A DNA stretch of 64,000 bases from Micropterix aruncella (Eukaryota > Arthropoda > Insecta > Lepidoptera > Micropterigidae): assembly GCA_944548615.1 (NCBI GenBank), contig OX155961.1:27996414-28060413 (forward strand), read 5' to 3'. The translations under genes were made by a program, and so were the position numbers. Below the pieces are notes generated by a model. It saw nothing but the letters and a program-made list of their open reading frames with translations, ran no database searches and was not told the DNA's origin. Below are positions 33,548 to 45,440 of the stretch, piece by piece; within the stretch, counting starts at the first letter, position 1, and each line of letters begins with the position of its first letter.

Positions 33548-35389
33548 TAGTTAAATAATTGATTAATTTTCAATCATTATACACGGATTAAAACGCCCAA
33601 ACTCACTTTTTTAAATGTCAATCTCTGAAGACGAGACGTATTCTTATACATCTTCTCCTCATTAATTCACTCGTTACCCATAAGCTTGACTGCCCAGATC
33701 TGCTTAGTTGTTTCCCGCTGAACGTTCCGTCGACCCACAGAACTCGTCATTGTGATGTGTTACGCCCGCCGCATTGTTCAACCAATAACGCACTTTTCTC
33801 GCCGTGCCCCGTATGATGCGCTCATACGTGCACATTGTAAATTGCTTTAATGGTATTCTCCCAAGTAAATAATTCTACAACTCATATCTGCAAAAATTGC
33901 AGATTAAAAATGAAACAGAAATTAAAATATTTAGGATGTTAGAAGTGTATTACAATGTAGGTATATTATAACATTAATAAATAGAAAACGTTTTTAGGTT
34001 TACATCAAGTAACTCCATGAAATATTATCCCTGGAACGTAAGAGTGGTGTAAATCTGTTGTTTTTTTCAAATGAAGAGGAAATAATAATAATAATATATG
34101 GCGACTTTCGTGGTATAACAATAATGCTGAGCACTGCAGATAGCGCTATAATCACGCAAATAAGGTAAAATTTATAATATAACATGAAAAGAATATTGAA
34201 GTCATACCTCTTATTATTTAAATATTATTTACATAAAGATGTGATTTTTAATTTGCCATGCAGGTTTTAATACTATGTAGTTAAAATTTATATCTGTACG
34301 ATCACACTGATAACTGATAACCCGAATGTTTACTAATAATAACAATAAATAAATAAAATACGTGATAATTACGGATTTTACGTTCAGATATACTTATACA
34401 TGGCTTATTATCTCTGCGTATTATTTCTGTGAGACTATATATAATCAGCCTATATATAAGAAATGTGATAGATGACACTAATATTTGAATATTTATTGGG
34501 TTTTTATAATCAGTCGGTCCTTTATAAAAAAACATTTAATATCAATATTATTATAGATGGCCAAATAAATCGCTATTAGTTTGGCCATCAATGCTATCGA
34601 CGCGACCTGCATTTTGCCATTTCAGAAGGGTTGCCATATCGTTTAATAGCAGCGGTTCCCAACCTTATGGAAGTTATTACCCACAAAGCGGGTTAGATAT
34701 AATAAAACTTGATTAACCTAATTTCCCAATTGGATTACCATAATTCACTAACTTTTTCTTAATGATTAGGGATAAGGTAGGTAGTTAGAACTGAAAAAAA
34801 AGTAAGTTGTTAATAATATTGTTTTTTGATTGAATTATGATCTAATGCATGTCTTTATCCCTCAATTCTATTATACCCCTTTGGGGGGAATTAGCCACAG
34901 ATTGGGAATCGCTGTTCTTTGTAGTTGACCCACATAATAACATATATGCATAATCAATGCTGATACTCTCTTACTTAGGTATAGCTTATAATTTAAATTC
35001 ACAATGAAGAAAAGTGCTTAAAAATGCAGGGAAGTAGTTTGCACTAAAATAATCAAAATATCCTAAACTTCTTATTCAAAACCTGCATGAAAAACCTACC
35101 TCTTTACAATAACGTCGGACCGTACATATGTACTATAACATTAAGCTTATAAAAGCTAGATATATTATCATGATATATAATAAACAGAGTTGGTGTTTGT
35201 TTTCCGCACTTGAAATCCATTTTTTACATAAATAAATCGTGACGAAATTTATACCAATGAATTGGTTTTCACAAGAAAAGGTCCCTGCATAATAAATTAG
35301 TGTGTTCATAATAATTGTTTGTAGATTTTTCTAACATAACGTCGCGACTAGGTGTTTGAGAGGTAAATATATTTATTCTCTTTTATAAA
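33548..35389. other. No gene recognised
   Basis: About 1.8 kb of AT-rich DNA. Frames of 60-77 codons occur but show only AT-driven composition. Confidence 0.4.
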
Positions 35390-35470
35390 ACGATTTATTT
35401 GTACAAAAAGGCGAGTTTATTACCTACAAGCAATATTCTAGAGCTAACTTGACCTATATAAAGAGTTAGA
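35390..35470 (-). mobile_element. Short LINE 3' UTR fragment
   Basis: Matches 27016-27082 (ACAAAAAGGCGAGTTTATT ... AGCAATATTCTAGAGCTAAC), the 3' UTR of the LINE that hosts the 3.77 kb element. Confidence 0.6.
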
Positions 35471-35940
35471 AAAAAAAATGTTTAACATTGTGGCCGGCAT
35501 AGAATGTGCCCCTCCAAAATTAACTCAAGCCTATAAGTACGAAAAGATTTAAAAAGGAGAAGAAATGGCAAGAAAATATATGTGAAAGATTTCAAATATT
35601 TAACTGAAGATTTCAAATTATTAACATTGCCAGTTAATATTTCGGAATTTAAAACGTATGACATTATTTATTCACCGACCCAAGTTATATAGGAGGCAAC
35701 ATTTTAAAAATGAAAATAAACTCCACGTTCTCTTTCTAGCGCCTAAATACATCTTTGAGTTATGTGGGTGCATATGCCGCCGTGCAGGCATTGTTAACGT
35801 TGCCGATTTATAAATCAAGCGTTTAAATTGTATCAATCATTCGACAGCGCCATTAAAAAAAACCTGACTACTAATGTTCTGTCCCGGAATGGCTGGCGCT
35901 ACCAGTCACAGTCAGCAGCACCGCAAAGCAGCCAAGCAGC
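35471..35940. other. No gene recognised
   Basis: AT-rich spacer; a GC-richer patch near 35880-35945 has no identity I can give. Confidence 0.35.
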
Positions 35941-36965
35941 TACAGACAATTTTATTTATTTATTTAAGAATTAATTACTATAAAACATTGATTTGCTTAC
36001 AAAAATAATAGGAACCGAATGGCAAAACCTTAACCTTTTGCTTATTTGATTCTGTCACCCAACTGGGACTAGCCCGTTCTAGGGTGGACAGGACTCTAAT
36101 ATTACAATCAATTTTGTACAAGTTTTAGTAAAAAGTTAATAACACTAAATTGTCCTAAAATGTGGTCGTCAAAAAAATTAATAACCATAAAAAAATAAAA
36201 AAAATAATATAATAAATAAAATGCAATTCCATTATATAATCGTCAATAAATATAATATAAAACTAGATTAAATAATATAAATAAAGTTATATGTGAGAAA
36301 AGAAAGAAACAGTCATTAATATTTAATATATGTTAAGTAATATAGAATTTAATATAAAAATAACTAGTCAAGAAAAGTACAATTCATTGTCAAAAATAAT
36401 ATATAACAAAGTCAAATAATTTTTGGTAGTTAGTTCAGTGTTAAAATATACTCAACATACATGTTTAAAAAGTGTGGTAATAATTTGTGCACCTAAGTTT
36501 TATTAAATTATTATTTCTAACATTTGATGTATGGTTAGTCTGTCATGATTCGTTTACCATTTCTTTAATTTATTTTTAATTCCCTAAATGTCAAATTCAT
36601 TTTAATTTCCATTTTGATCACATTGTAAAATCTCGGCGTAATGAAAGAGTGATGTCTTTGTCCAAATGATGTATTCATCATGGGTATTTTTAAGCTATTT
36701 TCTAAAACTTGTCTCGTAGGTCTTCGGTTTTGAATTATTTCTTAGTTTGGGTTATTGTCCAAAAATAGCTTCAAGAGGGAAGTTTTTAGAAAAAGTTGCC
36801 TACAATCAAGGACTTTAACTTCCTTATAAAGTTCATTAGTGGGATAGCGATATGGTCTACGTAGAATAATTTTTAATATAAATTTCTGCGCAACTTGCAA
36901 AGGCTCTAGCATGGCAGGGTTTTACTACATCCACCCCATCCAATTATGCCGTAAAGCAATAAATC
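35941..36965 (-). pseudogene. CR1/Jockey-like LINE 3' end
   Basis: Minus-strand coding near 36960-36560: LEPLQVAQKFILKIILRRPY, RYPTNELYKEVKVLDCRQLF, TSLLKLFLD, NRRPTRQVLENSL, QRHHSFITPRFYNVIK. This gives the QK-x-I-I, P(T)xxLF and YNxIP-like order of an RT tail. About 600 bp of AT-rich 3' UTR runs down to an ATTT-repeat tail near 35945. Stops are present and the 5' side is lost near 36965. Confidence 0.6.
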
Positions 36966-37057
36966 GACAGTCGGCCACCACGCGCCGCATGACATCGTTA
37001 CCTGATCAGTAGCGTCGACAAGCAACCGACAAGCCTGGACGTAGGCGTTGTAGCTTA

Positions 37058-37505
37058 AGCCCGCCATACACGATCCAGTGTACCGTCAAGTTTGCAGCGC
37101 GTTTGAAGTGGCGTCCAGCTTGCAGTGCATCCATATAGACCACTCATGTTCAAGTATGCCGTCTAGTTTGCATGATGCCACACCAGTTGAAACCATGGCG
37201 TCACCAGTGACGGACGACGAGGCGTTAACCATTCTAGGTTTATTGCTCTCACAGAAAGGAGACATCGTTCGGTATGGTGAAAAACTGGTTATTGAAACGA
37301 AAAAAATATGTCATAAAAATTTAGTGAAAGAATTGAGAATTGCTCCAAAAGATTATTGTAATTAGGTAAGAATGAATGAAGACATTTGTTTGCAATGCCG
37401 TCACGTGCATGCGCGCGTCTTCTTTGATGCCGACTAACGTCATGCATACTTGACCGCTCATACACATGTTCAAGTTTACATGACGCTGCAAACTTGATCA
37501 AGTCG
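37058..37505 (+). mobile_element. Deleted PIF/Harbinger-like element
   Basis: Terminal regions carry the inverted phrase CCGTCAAGTTTGCAGCG (37082-37098) and CGCTGCAAACTTGA (about 37484-37497), with CATACACGATC/CATACACATG near the ends. The interior holds the start of a Harbinger transposase. Confidence 0.5.
37195..37430 (+). pseudogene. Harbinger transposase N-terminal fragment
   Basis: ATG at 37195 gives MASPVTDDEALTILGLLLSQ, then KNLVKELRIAPKDYCN, a TAG at 37363-37365 where Tyr is expected, then RMNED in the same frame. The phrase LVKELR...DYxNYLRM is the conserved stretch before the HTH and DDE region in PIF/Harbinger transposases. The rest of the gene is deleted. Confidence 0.5.
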
Positions 37506-37719
37506 GTAGAATGGAAATTCAATTTTTGGTTCAAGTGGAAAATCATCCCCTATCCACAGAAAACAACGCCGTTTCCAGACTCCCAAAGTTATCTGTCGGA
37601 ATGCACAGTCAATTAACTGACGCCGCACGGTATGCAAACAGTACAGGAGCACCCGAAGAACGATTCCAAGGGGAAAGTGGCCCGCAGGCACAGAATCCTA
37701 ACTGGGATTGATCTTCTAC

Positions 37720-38440
37720 TAGGAGGCTACCGAATGGGTACTGACCCGTGAGTTGGGCTGACCCTGACCCTATAACACAATAGGTCCAGGCCCAACTGCA
37801 CTGGGCTCTTTAGGTATGTACAGTGGACCACCATTCCGCATGAGCTTCCATCGCTTCGTGGCGGCAACATTTCCCTCCGTACTATAAGGTGCTTATTCCT
37901 ATGCCGCCGTTTTTCGATACCTAGATACAGGAGTCCTAAGGCGGTCGCACAGTTTGTATATATAGAAAGGCCGGCCTTGAACGATGAAAGCCAGCGGACA
38001 TCGCTGGAAACTATGGATTGAAACATGTATGTTTTCTATAGAGCTGGGGGAAGTTGTTAACCTTACAGAAACCGCTCTTGAAACGACCATTCGGCCACCC
38101 AATCCCTGGTGCAGAGCCGTCCAAAGGATGCCGTGGTCCGCGATAGATTCGGTAGACACCGTATCACCGATTCGCAAAGGAGAGGAACAAGCAAGCGACC
38201 TCGATCCTGTAACCAGTGGGGGTATCCTGGTTAATCCCAGACGGAGTTCTTTCCAAACCGGTATTCAGGAGGTGAGGCTGCTACTGGGTACCTTTCCCGG
38301 CGCCTCGCCATGGGGTGTTGGCCTCTGACGGGCAGGTGGCGTAGACAGACAGTGGATTGTTTTTCGTCCCAGGTCTTCTGCGCTCACCTCACGGAAGACA
38401 GAACGATCCAATATCTTTAAAACTTCCTGAGGTGACGAAT
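37720..38440. repeat. Unclassified interspersed repeat X, copy 2
   Basis: Aligns with 3105-3300 around TGTATGTTTTCTAT ... CTTGAAACGACC ... GGCCACCC and GCAAGCGACCTCGA. A 114-codon plus-strand frame (37984-38328) shows no motif. It ends near GACAGAACGATCC at about 38395-38410. Confidence 0.5.
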
Positions 38441-38731
38441 TCGCCCTTTGTAGTTGACAGCTCTAGTTGTATATTCATGTATATTATGCATATTATGTAC
38501 CTATAATGTATATTTATGTATTAAATCATGTACGTATATTAGTATAATATATCCAAAATTATACGATTTCAACACTGGCAACACTCAAAATAATCAAATG
38601 GCAACCTTGAAAAGTGACAAATGTTAAATCATAATCTTTCCTGAGGTTCGCGTCTCTGCAGTTTCAATCGTTTAACTTTATCGATTAGGTATATTGAGTA
38701 AAACGCATTGTCTTACTATATTAATACGAAG
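38441..38731 (+). promoter_or_regulatory. Upstream region of zinc-finger gene 1
   Basis: AT-rich 5' flank. ACGCATTGT at 38703-38711 lies 20 nt before the ATG. The same 9-mer lies 27 nt before the ATG of the second zinc-finger gene (55029-55037, minus strand), so the 5' flank was probably duplicated with the gene. No clear TATA box. Confidence 0.3.
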
Positions 38732-39661
38732 ATGAGTAGGAAAACTGTGGACGATTACAGCGACGTAATCGTTAAGATCGAAGAAGGCGTCGCTTTTAAA
38801 ACGGAGGTCGTTTCGGACGATACAGTTTCGAGTATTCCTCTAAGCGATGTCATACCAGATGAGCGAGGGAATATGCTTGAATTCGACGAAGAAGAGACTC
38901 GATTCTTGAAACCGGAGCCAATCGAAAATGAACCATCAGGCGATAGTGGGTCTATTGGTGGACGTCTCAAATCGCATGATTGTCCGGAGTGCGACAGGTC
39001 GTTTTTGTATAAGAGTAAATTAAGCGAACATATTGATGGCGTTCATTTGAAATTAATGAATTATCTATGTGGTGAATGTAGCCATGCTTTCGTGAGGCAA
39101 AGAGATTTAACGAGACATCTGAATTCAGTTCACAGAAAGTTAAAAAGATTTGTTTGTAGCGAATGTGATGGTGCTTTCACGAGGCAATTAAGCTTGAAGA
39201 TACATATGGACTCAGTTCACAGAAAGTTAAAGAAATTTGCGTGTGGTGAATGCGGCAGTGCCTTTGCAGGGAAAGGACGTCTAAAGAGGCATTTATATGT
39301 GGTTCACATGAAAAGAAAGGAATTCTCATGTGTAGAATGTGGACGGGAATTTTCACAGCAAGGAGACTTAAAGATACACCTGGACGCAGTTCATAGGAAG
39401 TTGCGAAAATTTTCATGTTTAGAATGCGATCGAGCTTTCACTCAGCGAGGGCATTTGAAAAGACACGTGGATGACATTCATAAGGGAATAAAGAACACTT
39501 GCGGGGAATGTGCTCGTTCGTTTTCCTCGAAACAGTCGTTGAAACTGCATTTAGATGTTGTTCATAGGAAATTGAAGACTTATATTTGTGGAGAGTGTAA
39601 TCGTAGCTTCGGTCAACGATCAGGCCTGATTATACATTTAAAGAGATTGCATCCTGCATAA
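38732..39661 (+). CDS. C2H2 zinc-finger protein, eight fingers, single exon
   Basis: ATG at 38732 is chosen because the frame upstream lacks another ATG before its stop; 309 aa. Residues 1-80 are acidic and probably disordered, with SUMO-type sites VKIE (14-17) and LKPE (59-62). Eight perfect C-x2-C-x12-H-x4-H fingers run from Cys84 to almost the end (CPECDRSFLYKSKLSEH ... CGECNRSFGQRSGLIIH). The linkers are (R)KLKKF-type, not TGEKP, and the two zinc histidines are four residues apart throughout. Likely a nuclear sequence-specific DNA-binding regulator; target unknown. No internal stops, and all zinc ligands are kept, so it looks functional. Paralogue of the gene at 54000-55001. Neighbours are transposon debris. 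Confidence 0.9.
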   Translation: MSRKTVDDYSDVIVKIEEGVAFKTEVVSDDTVSSIPLSDVIPDERGNMLEFDEEETRFLKPEPIENEPSGDSGSIGGRLKSHDCPECDRSFLYKSKLSEHIDGVHLKLMNYLCGECSHAFVRQRDLTRHLNSVHRKLKRFVCSECDGAFTRQLSLKIHMDSVHRKLKKFACGECGSAFAGKGRLKRHLYVVHMKRKEFSCVECGREFSQQGDLKIHLDAVHRKLRKFSCLECDRAFTQRGHLKRHVDDIHKGIKNTCGECARSFSSKQSLKLHLDVVHRKLKTYICGECNRSFGQRSGLIIHLKRLHPA

Positions 39662-40539
39662 TTATAGGTAGAGTACGGTCAAGCAATGTGGGATAGGTAT
39701 GAAATGTGGTATACCAATGTATTTCGAGAATCTGGAGAGTGACATCAGTCGTAGACTAATATTGAGTCGTTACCTATAAAGTTGCTGTTCTATAAAAAAA
39801 GACTTGTCATTTTAATTGGAGTTGCTTAATTCCTCTGCTATAAAACTCTCGTGGACAGAAACCAGTAAATGATTTGAAGGCGTTTTTCACCGACTCTTCA
39901 GAGTTGATTTTTGTACCTTGTAAAAAGTTATCTAAATTCAAAAAAACAAAGAAACTATTGGACATGGTCTGGCAAGGTACGGTGGGTGACCAAGAAGTCT
40001 TCAGCCGCAACTCCTGCGACTTTGCGACTGCAGGCAGTGAAGTCTGTGGTTATACGTTGTCATGCAGTAGAAGTGACGTAGCGATGAGCGATCGACCAGG
40101 GTCGATTATTTATTCACGAGCTTCTCCGTCATTGTTTGCATTTGTTAACAGTACACATTTACGGTAACTGTATAGCCAGACTGCAAGAAGCTGTAATAGA
40201 AAATACCGGTACAGGATCTCATATTTGAAAATGACGCAAATTTTCAACCTTACCATGGTTGCACAAACGAAAATATTTGAGCAAAAGCAAACGACGTAAA
40301 GTCAAATAAACAGCTGATTTAAAAAAAGAATAACATGGCCTAGAATTAAAATCTCTTTGAATTTGAAATTCTAACCCAAACCCAAGTTCAAATTGGCCAG
40401 TGCAAAAAAGCAAATACATAGGTAAAGACCCAATATAACAAGTGCAATATCGATTCGAATTAGTAGCAATGATTGTAGAGCAGATTGTAGATACAGCATC
40501 GGAAATAATCGTTTCCATCAATGTCAGACAAAAAAAATA
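39662..40539. other. 3' flank of zinc-finger gene 1; no other gene recognised
   Basis: Mixed-composition DNA. No canonical AATAAA is obvious in the first 150 nt; a TATAAAAAAAG at 39791 is the nearest A-rich signal. Short frames on both strands are uninformative. Confidence 0.35.
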
Positions 40540-40690
40540 AAATCAGTTATGTCACCCCAAGACTCCTGACAAGTAGACAAGCCCCCTTCCCTCCATTTTC
40601 CGTCCCACAATTGCCAACCACACACCCACGCCAACCCCCTACCCCCTCCCGCGCGCAACCCCCCCCCCCCTCACCCGCTCCCAAAGGTGA
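40540..40690 (-). mobile_element. Helitron H3 internal fragment, G-rich on minus strand
   Basis: On the minus strand: a long G-rich run, then AGTCTTGGGGTGACA. The same arrangement occurs at 1-90 and 57660-57885 on the plus strand. Ends are not identified. Confidence 0.5.
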
Positions 40691-41174
40691 ATGAGTTCGA
40701 TTCAAATCGCAAATATATTTCTAAGATGTTTGTAGTCTTTTTGTATCATTTTAGTAGCATTTTCGTACTATATTTGTACTATTTTTCATGGTAATACAAT
40801 ATTTTTTTTCCAATATGATGTAGTATTTTCTTAAATATGGCGTAGTTAACAAAATATTCGTGTCGCTTGTAAATGAGATATTCCGACTAAAATTTTACAA
40901 TGTGGTTTCAGACCAACAAGGCATCTAGATCTACCGAATTTCAAATCCCATATTTCGAGATTTAAGTATGACTAGCGCGCAGCCTGGTGCACTGGCCAAA
41001 TCTTGACATGATCAAATGATGCCTGCATGCCGAATTTGAGCTTAATCGGATGAAGCGTTTGGACGCTATCGTGGAGGTATACACACACACAAATAGACAC
41101 AGACACCCACACAGACAGATGCCTGTGTGCCGAATTTCAGCTCAATCGGATAAAGCGTTTAGGCGCTATAGACA
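40691..41174. other. Spacer with a duplicated 50-bp phrase
   Basis: GATGCCTGCATGCCGAATTT ... CGTTTGGACGCTAT near 41019-41070 is repeated with changes at 41120-41170, with a CA-rich tract between. No gene. Confidence 0.5.
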
Positions 41175-41883
41175 TGTGAGAATGGCCACCCTTCACTAGA
41201 CTCCAATTGCTTGTGAGCGAAGGGTGGTTCTCATCATGAAGGTTGCTCCGTTAATGAAAGTCGTGGATGTCGAAGTAGAAGTGTTTAATCAGAAGGTTGA
41301 AGAGAGTTGAGTCGAAGTCGCCAGTTCTTAACGCCTTAAGTTGTGTTCGCCGTTGTGTTGTAGTGTGGGCGCGAGGTGAAACCGTGGCAGTGTGTCTGAA
41401 GTGTGTAGTCGAGGAGCGAGGCTTGACGATCGGTATTGCGGATAATGCAGGTACTGCTTGATAATGAAGTGTAGCGCGATAACTTGTCGTGTACTTGTCC
41501 ACCAAGGGACTGAATGTAGAGGTGTACGTGTCCGCCAAGGGAATGATGCCGATCGAATGAAATGTACTGCGTTTTATAGGGTGATCGGTGATGCAATAGC
41601 TACGAGTGGGGCGACGCATGTGTCGCTTGCCTGGGCAACATTTGCCAAATTTAGCTGGAAATTAACTGCAGCTGCTCGTGTAAGTTTGAGCGAGTCTGCA
41701 GTTTTCTGTTCTGTGAAATTAACTTTTTTGTTGTGGGTATGTAGAGCCGTAGGCTCCTACAGACACATACAGACAAACAGAAATGCGTTCACAATACTTT
41801 CACTCTGGCGGGAAAGAAAAATTCGTACTCGGTTTTGTACAGATGATTTCAAAACTAATATTAGCAAGAATGAACTCAACACA
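41175..41883 (+). mobile_element. Solo or 5' LTR of an LTR retrotransposon
   Basis: Begins TGTGAGAATGGCC, ends AACTCAACACA, and is followed directly by a primer-binding-site-like sequence. The 5' 60 nt form an inverted pair (GAGAATGGCCACCC / GGGTGGTTCTC). No matching 3' LTR, gag or pol was found downstream, so the element is truncated here or the rest lies outside. Confidence 0.5.
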
Positions 41884-41900
41884 TTGGTGACCCCGACGCT
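41884..41900 (+). other. Primer-binding site of the LTR element
   Basis: TTGGTGACCCCGACG directly after the LTR: TGG pairs with a tRNA CCA end, as in Gypsy-type elements. A short frame starting MSSVMAPFSS near 41943 may be the start of gag but loses identity within 25 codons. Confidence 0.5.
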
Positions 41901-43659
41901 ATGGGAACAGCATATCCAGTAGACATCTAGTGAGCATTGAGTATGTCTAGTGTCATGGCGCCTTTTTCATCTTGCAGACATTTTCGGCGGCTCTCGGAAT
42001 TGGAAGAACGCCATAATAATTTTCTACACGCTGCTATGATGGCCCGTCACGTCGGATTTCTGATAGTGGACGGGTGCGCTATCGGAACTAGTAATGCTCG
42101 CCTCGCGCTCACTTTACTTGGATGTAATCCAAATATATACGGGGCTTTTGTGAGAATCGCCACGCGCGGGCGGCACGTACAGTTATATGCGAAGCGTACC
42201 GCCGGACAACTTCTAGTTAGGCACTCGTACGAATGACGGAAATGCATGGCTGCAAAGCTACGTAAATCTACCGGGTAACTTATTATACATTCGTTTCTGA
42301 CATTGTTAGTTTACGTAAATATTACACTCGGCAGCAAAGAATCCTGGTCACCAACATCAATCTTTATATCTCGGAAACTAAAAATTCTAGGAAATTTAAA
42401 ATTACCACGTTCATTATAAATATTGAAGACCAGAAACCTTTCCTATTTTTTTTTGACAACAGAAATAAAATCAAAAACAATTTCACTGAATGTGTAGTTC
42501 GATTTTCAAAAAAAACTTTTTTTTTCTCTTTTAGCATTTTAAATGGCATTACTTTTCAGCAACCAAAAAGTTTTATTAATTTTATTTGAGTAGCATTAAA
42601 AAGGATATTAAGTACTTGTTATTTAAATAAGCTATCATTCTTAGTTGTCCAGCTATTAGGGTTTATGTTGGTAACCCAGATTCATTGCTCTCGAGTATAA
42701 ATAACTTTATGGATATATCTGAAAGCCAGTTTGTGGTGCGTTTATCAATCCTAAGCCCCAGAGGGTTAATCTGTCGACAAAGGTCTTTTAGAATTCGATG
42801 CTGTTTGTTTCTGAAACATTATAAGTAATGGGCCATTCACATATAATTCAAGTATTCACGTTTTAGGGATTTTCGACCCCCCTCCTCCCACATGTCAACA
42901 GACGTAATCAGCGGTCTGACCCCCCCCCCTACCCCCAGATTACGTAATCAACCGAATTTGCGAAAAAGGTGAAGACTCGTGAACCCAGCGCTTGTAAAGT
43001 GTTTGAAGACGGTAAGTGGAAAAAAACATTTTAGAAAGCTTTTAAAAATGTTTTTTATTCATTCAAAGTAATTACAAAATCTGAATATCTTTGGTTTATT
43101 TTACATATCCCAATCTTTAGACCGCAGTGGCTGAAAAGCAGGGGAATTTAAGGATGCATTTAAAAATGCCCATTTAATGTGCATTTTTAATCTAAAACAA
43201 TTTGAGAGGAGTGAAAACGCTTTAGCGTACGTACTGAGAAACTCCATGTTTAAATCCGCCATAGTTGATGTGCGACACGAGCACGTTAATCTTTCCGCGA
43301 TGGAGTTGAAGCGTACAGCGACGCGCTAGTACAGAGTTGTACCACCGCGACGCAGAGCGACCACCGGCTTGCCAGCGCACGCAGTAACAGGCCCGGGCCA
43401 TTCAATCGCAGACGAGCGCGTGGAATATCTACACACATCACGCATGCGGGGTATCATCGACGCGGCACTGCGCTATTTCCTTGCAGGTTTAGAACAAAAA
43501 AATGCCATGCGGTGACCAAAGTTGATTACGTAATCAGGACGGGCACTCCCTCCCCCCGCCTCACATAATCAAGCGTAAGCATCAGCTCCAACCTCCCTCC
43601 CCCTCGGTGATTACCTAATATGTGGATGACCCCTAACAATAATAAGAATACCATTTGTA
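41901..43659. other. No intact gene; C-rich repeat blocks
   Basis: After the LTR leader the sequence becomes AT-rich, then holds C-runs (about 42890-42940 and 43550-43610), each near GATTACGTAATC (42951, 43526). Between them lies a CpG-rich piece (43230-43470). This pairing suggests a decayed DNA element, probably linked to the Harbinger fragment that follows. Confidence 0.35.
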
Positions 43660-43905
43660 AATTTCTTTGTTTCCGCTACCAAGTACCTACTTATAATGAT
43701 CGACCACAGCTACCAATTACTGAAAATGAGTGGCTGGAAAAGAAGGCTTTCGAAATATATTATATCCACATTGCTGTGGAGCATTGGATGGCAAACATGT
43801 GGTTCTAGAATCACCGGTTCATAGCGGCTCTGACTACAATAAATATAAAAAAAAAATAAGTGTGGTGCTCCTGGCTCTAGTTGATAAAAATATTTACGTA
43901 CATAT
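43660..43905 (+). pseudogene. PIF/Harbinger transposase fragment (DDE domain start)
   Basis: QVPTYNDRPQLPITENEWLE in one frame, then after a frame change near 43745: YPHCCGALDGKHVVLESPVH and YKKKISVVLLALVD. The phrase PHCxGALDGKHV carries the first catalytic Asp of Harbinger DDE transposases. Everything before and after is lost. Confidence 0.75.
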
Positions 43906-44360
43906 TTACACAATAATCATTTAACTCGTCACAAAATAATTTAACAATATTAGTACCACCTCAACACAGGTTCATACCTAGTAAGGTGGTAAACCAATAT
44001 GTTAAAGAGATGAATTTCCTTTCTAAGCTATGTATAATATGTACACTTATTGTAAAATGATTTTGTGCTTGAATAAGGATATTTTTATAACTCGCAATTT
44101 GAATTGTGGAAATAAATAAATAAATAAATTTATTACAAATTAAGCCAACACATCATGCAGCCATTTCCAGGTAATCATAGCGAGCACACCATGGAAAGAA
44201 TTTATAATCGCATTTTAAAATTTTATGTTATTTTCAACATTTTATTTTATATAGGTACATTTTATTAATTGATTTTGTAACGTGATTTTAAAATATTGAT
44301 TTTTTTCTTTACAACTTTATGTTAAGTTATTCCATGCACATGGGTATTCAGATAAAATAA
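43906..44360. other. No gene recognised
   Basis: AT-rich spacer with an AAAT run near 44115-44130. Confidence 0.4.
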
Positions 44361-44720
44361 ATAAATATAATAAAAATATTAATAATTATCTTAGGCACTC
44401 TACATAAAAATAGTCAAATAATAGAAAGTATCAAAACACAATTGAAAGAAAAACAACGAATGTAGATGGTCAGGTAAGTTACGAAAAACATTGTAATCTA
44501 CATACATATTAAATATTAAATTCATAATATTATATTTTTTTTTGTTGTTGTTGACAAATGAGGTATTTGTTTTTTTTTAATTAATCAATAAAACGAAAAT
44601 GATGTAGCAGAAAGTTACATATTGCTGTTAATCGCATTTAAAAGAATTTGCATGTTCAAAAAAACTTCCAGCTTATAGAAAGCATATGTTTACATGTTGT
44701 TTGTCTATTGTCATGCGACT
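44361..44720 (-). mobile_element. LINE 3' end, second copy of the 7590-8070 family
   Basis: Shares the UTR phrases GAAAGTATCAAAACA, CATTGTAATCTACATA, AAATATTAAATTCATAAT and GAAAGTTACATATT, and the coding end (AGCTTATAGAAAGCATATG), with the copy at 7590-8070, same orientation. Truncated at about 44700. Confidence 0.65.
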
Positions 44721-45099
44721 GAAATGTTGGTTTCTGTGTTTTAAGTACCTTAGAACAGCCGAGTAGCATTGGAACTAGCGACTCAGCAGGTTTCCAGGAG
44801 TGTAGTATCATTATCAGTGGCTGACAGGTAGTAGAGGGCGCGCGAAAATTCGGTTCGGTGGTGCAAGCACATTGACCGCCAATATGATGCCCGTAGCGCC
44901 TCGCTCGGAAGCACACCCGATTTCTTATACGAGTTAAATTATTTGTGACACATTAGACTTGGAAAATATTCGTGACACATTAGATTTGGTTCATTTCCAC
45001 ACATCCATAGCCGTTTTTTTCTCTCTGAAATATTATTTTATTCAATTCATTCGTCAAACTTACATTTTTCTTCTTTTTTAGTTTCTTGATATTTTTTAT
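44721..45099. other. No gene recognised
   Basis: Short GC-richer patch at 44760-44930, otherwise AT-rich. The 86-codon minus-strand frame there shows no motif. Confidence 0.35.
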
Positions 45100-45440
45100 T
45101 AATATTGGGCTCGATTGCGTTTCTTCGAGAGCTAATATCGGAAATAAGTGAACAAGACAGGGCAATACGTTCGAGCGTAATGTGAAACGAACGTTTGTCA
45201 CTTGTCCGGATTAAAACTATTCACTAATAATAAAGTGACTGAATCTCAGACCGCAACAAATGTGTTCAAAGTTATTTGGATAGCTCTAAGTTCAACGGGT
45301 AATTTTGATGCCGGAAAATCGACGATCCGCTCATTTCATATTTCGCTTTACGCATTGCTCTGTCTCGTTCGCATGAACTACTTTCCGATATCAACTTTCT
45401 TGATTAGCACTATCAAATTTCTTGATATTTTTCCAACCTC
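45100..45440. mobile_element. MITE family B, copy 1
   Basis: The left arm (GATTGCGTTTCTTCG, TATCGGAAATAAGT, GACAGGGCAATACG) is mirrored by 45325-45410 (CGCATTGCTCTGTCTCG, CTTTCCGATATC). A related element lies at 53193-53500. No coding. Confidence 0.55.

Noticed and set aside
38708..38731. Earlier start for zinc-finger gene 1
   Set aside because: The longer version would begin at TTG; the first ATG is at 38732 with an adequate context.
41937..42236. 99-codon frame after the LTR primer-binding site, as gag
   Set aside because: After the first 20 or so residues it shows no gag-like basic or CCHC features; kept only as a remark.
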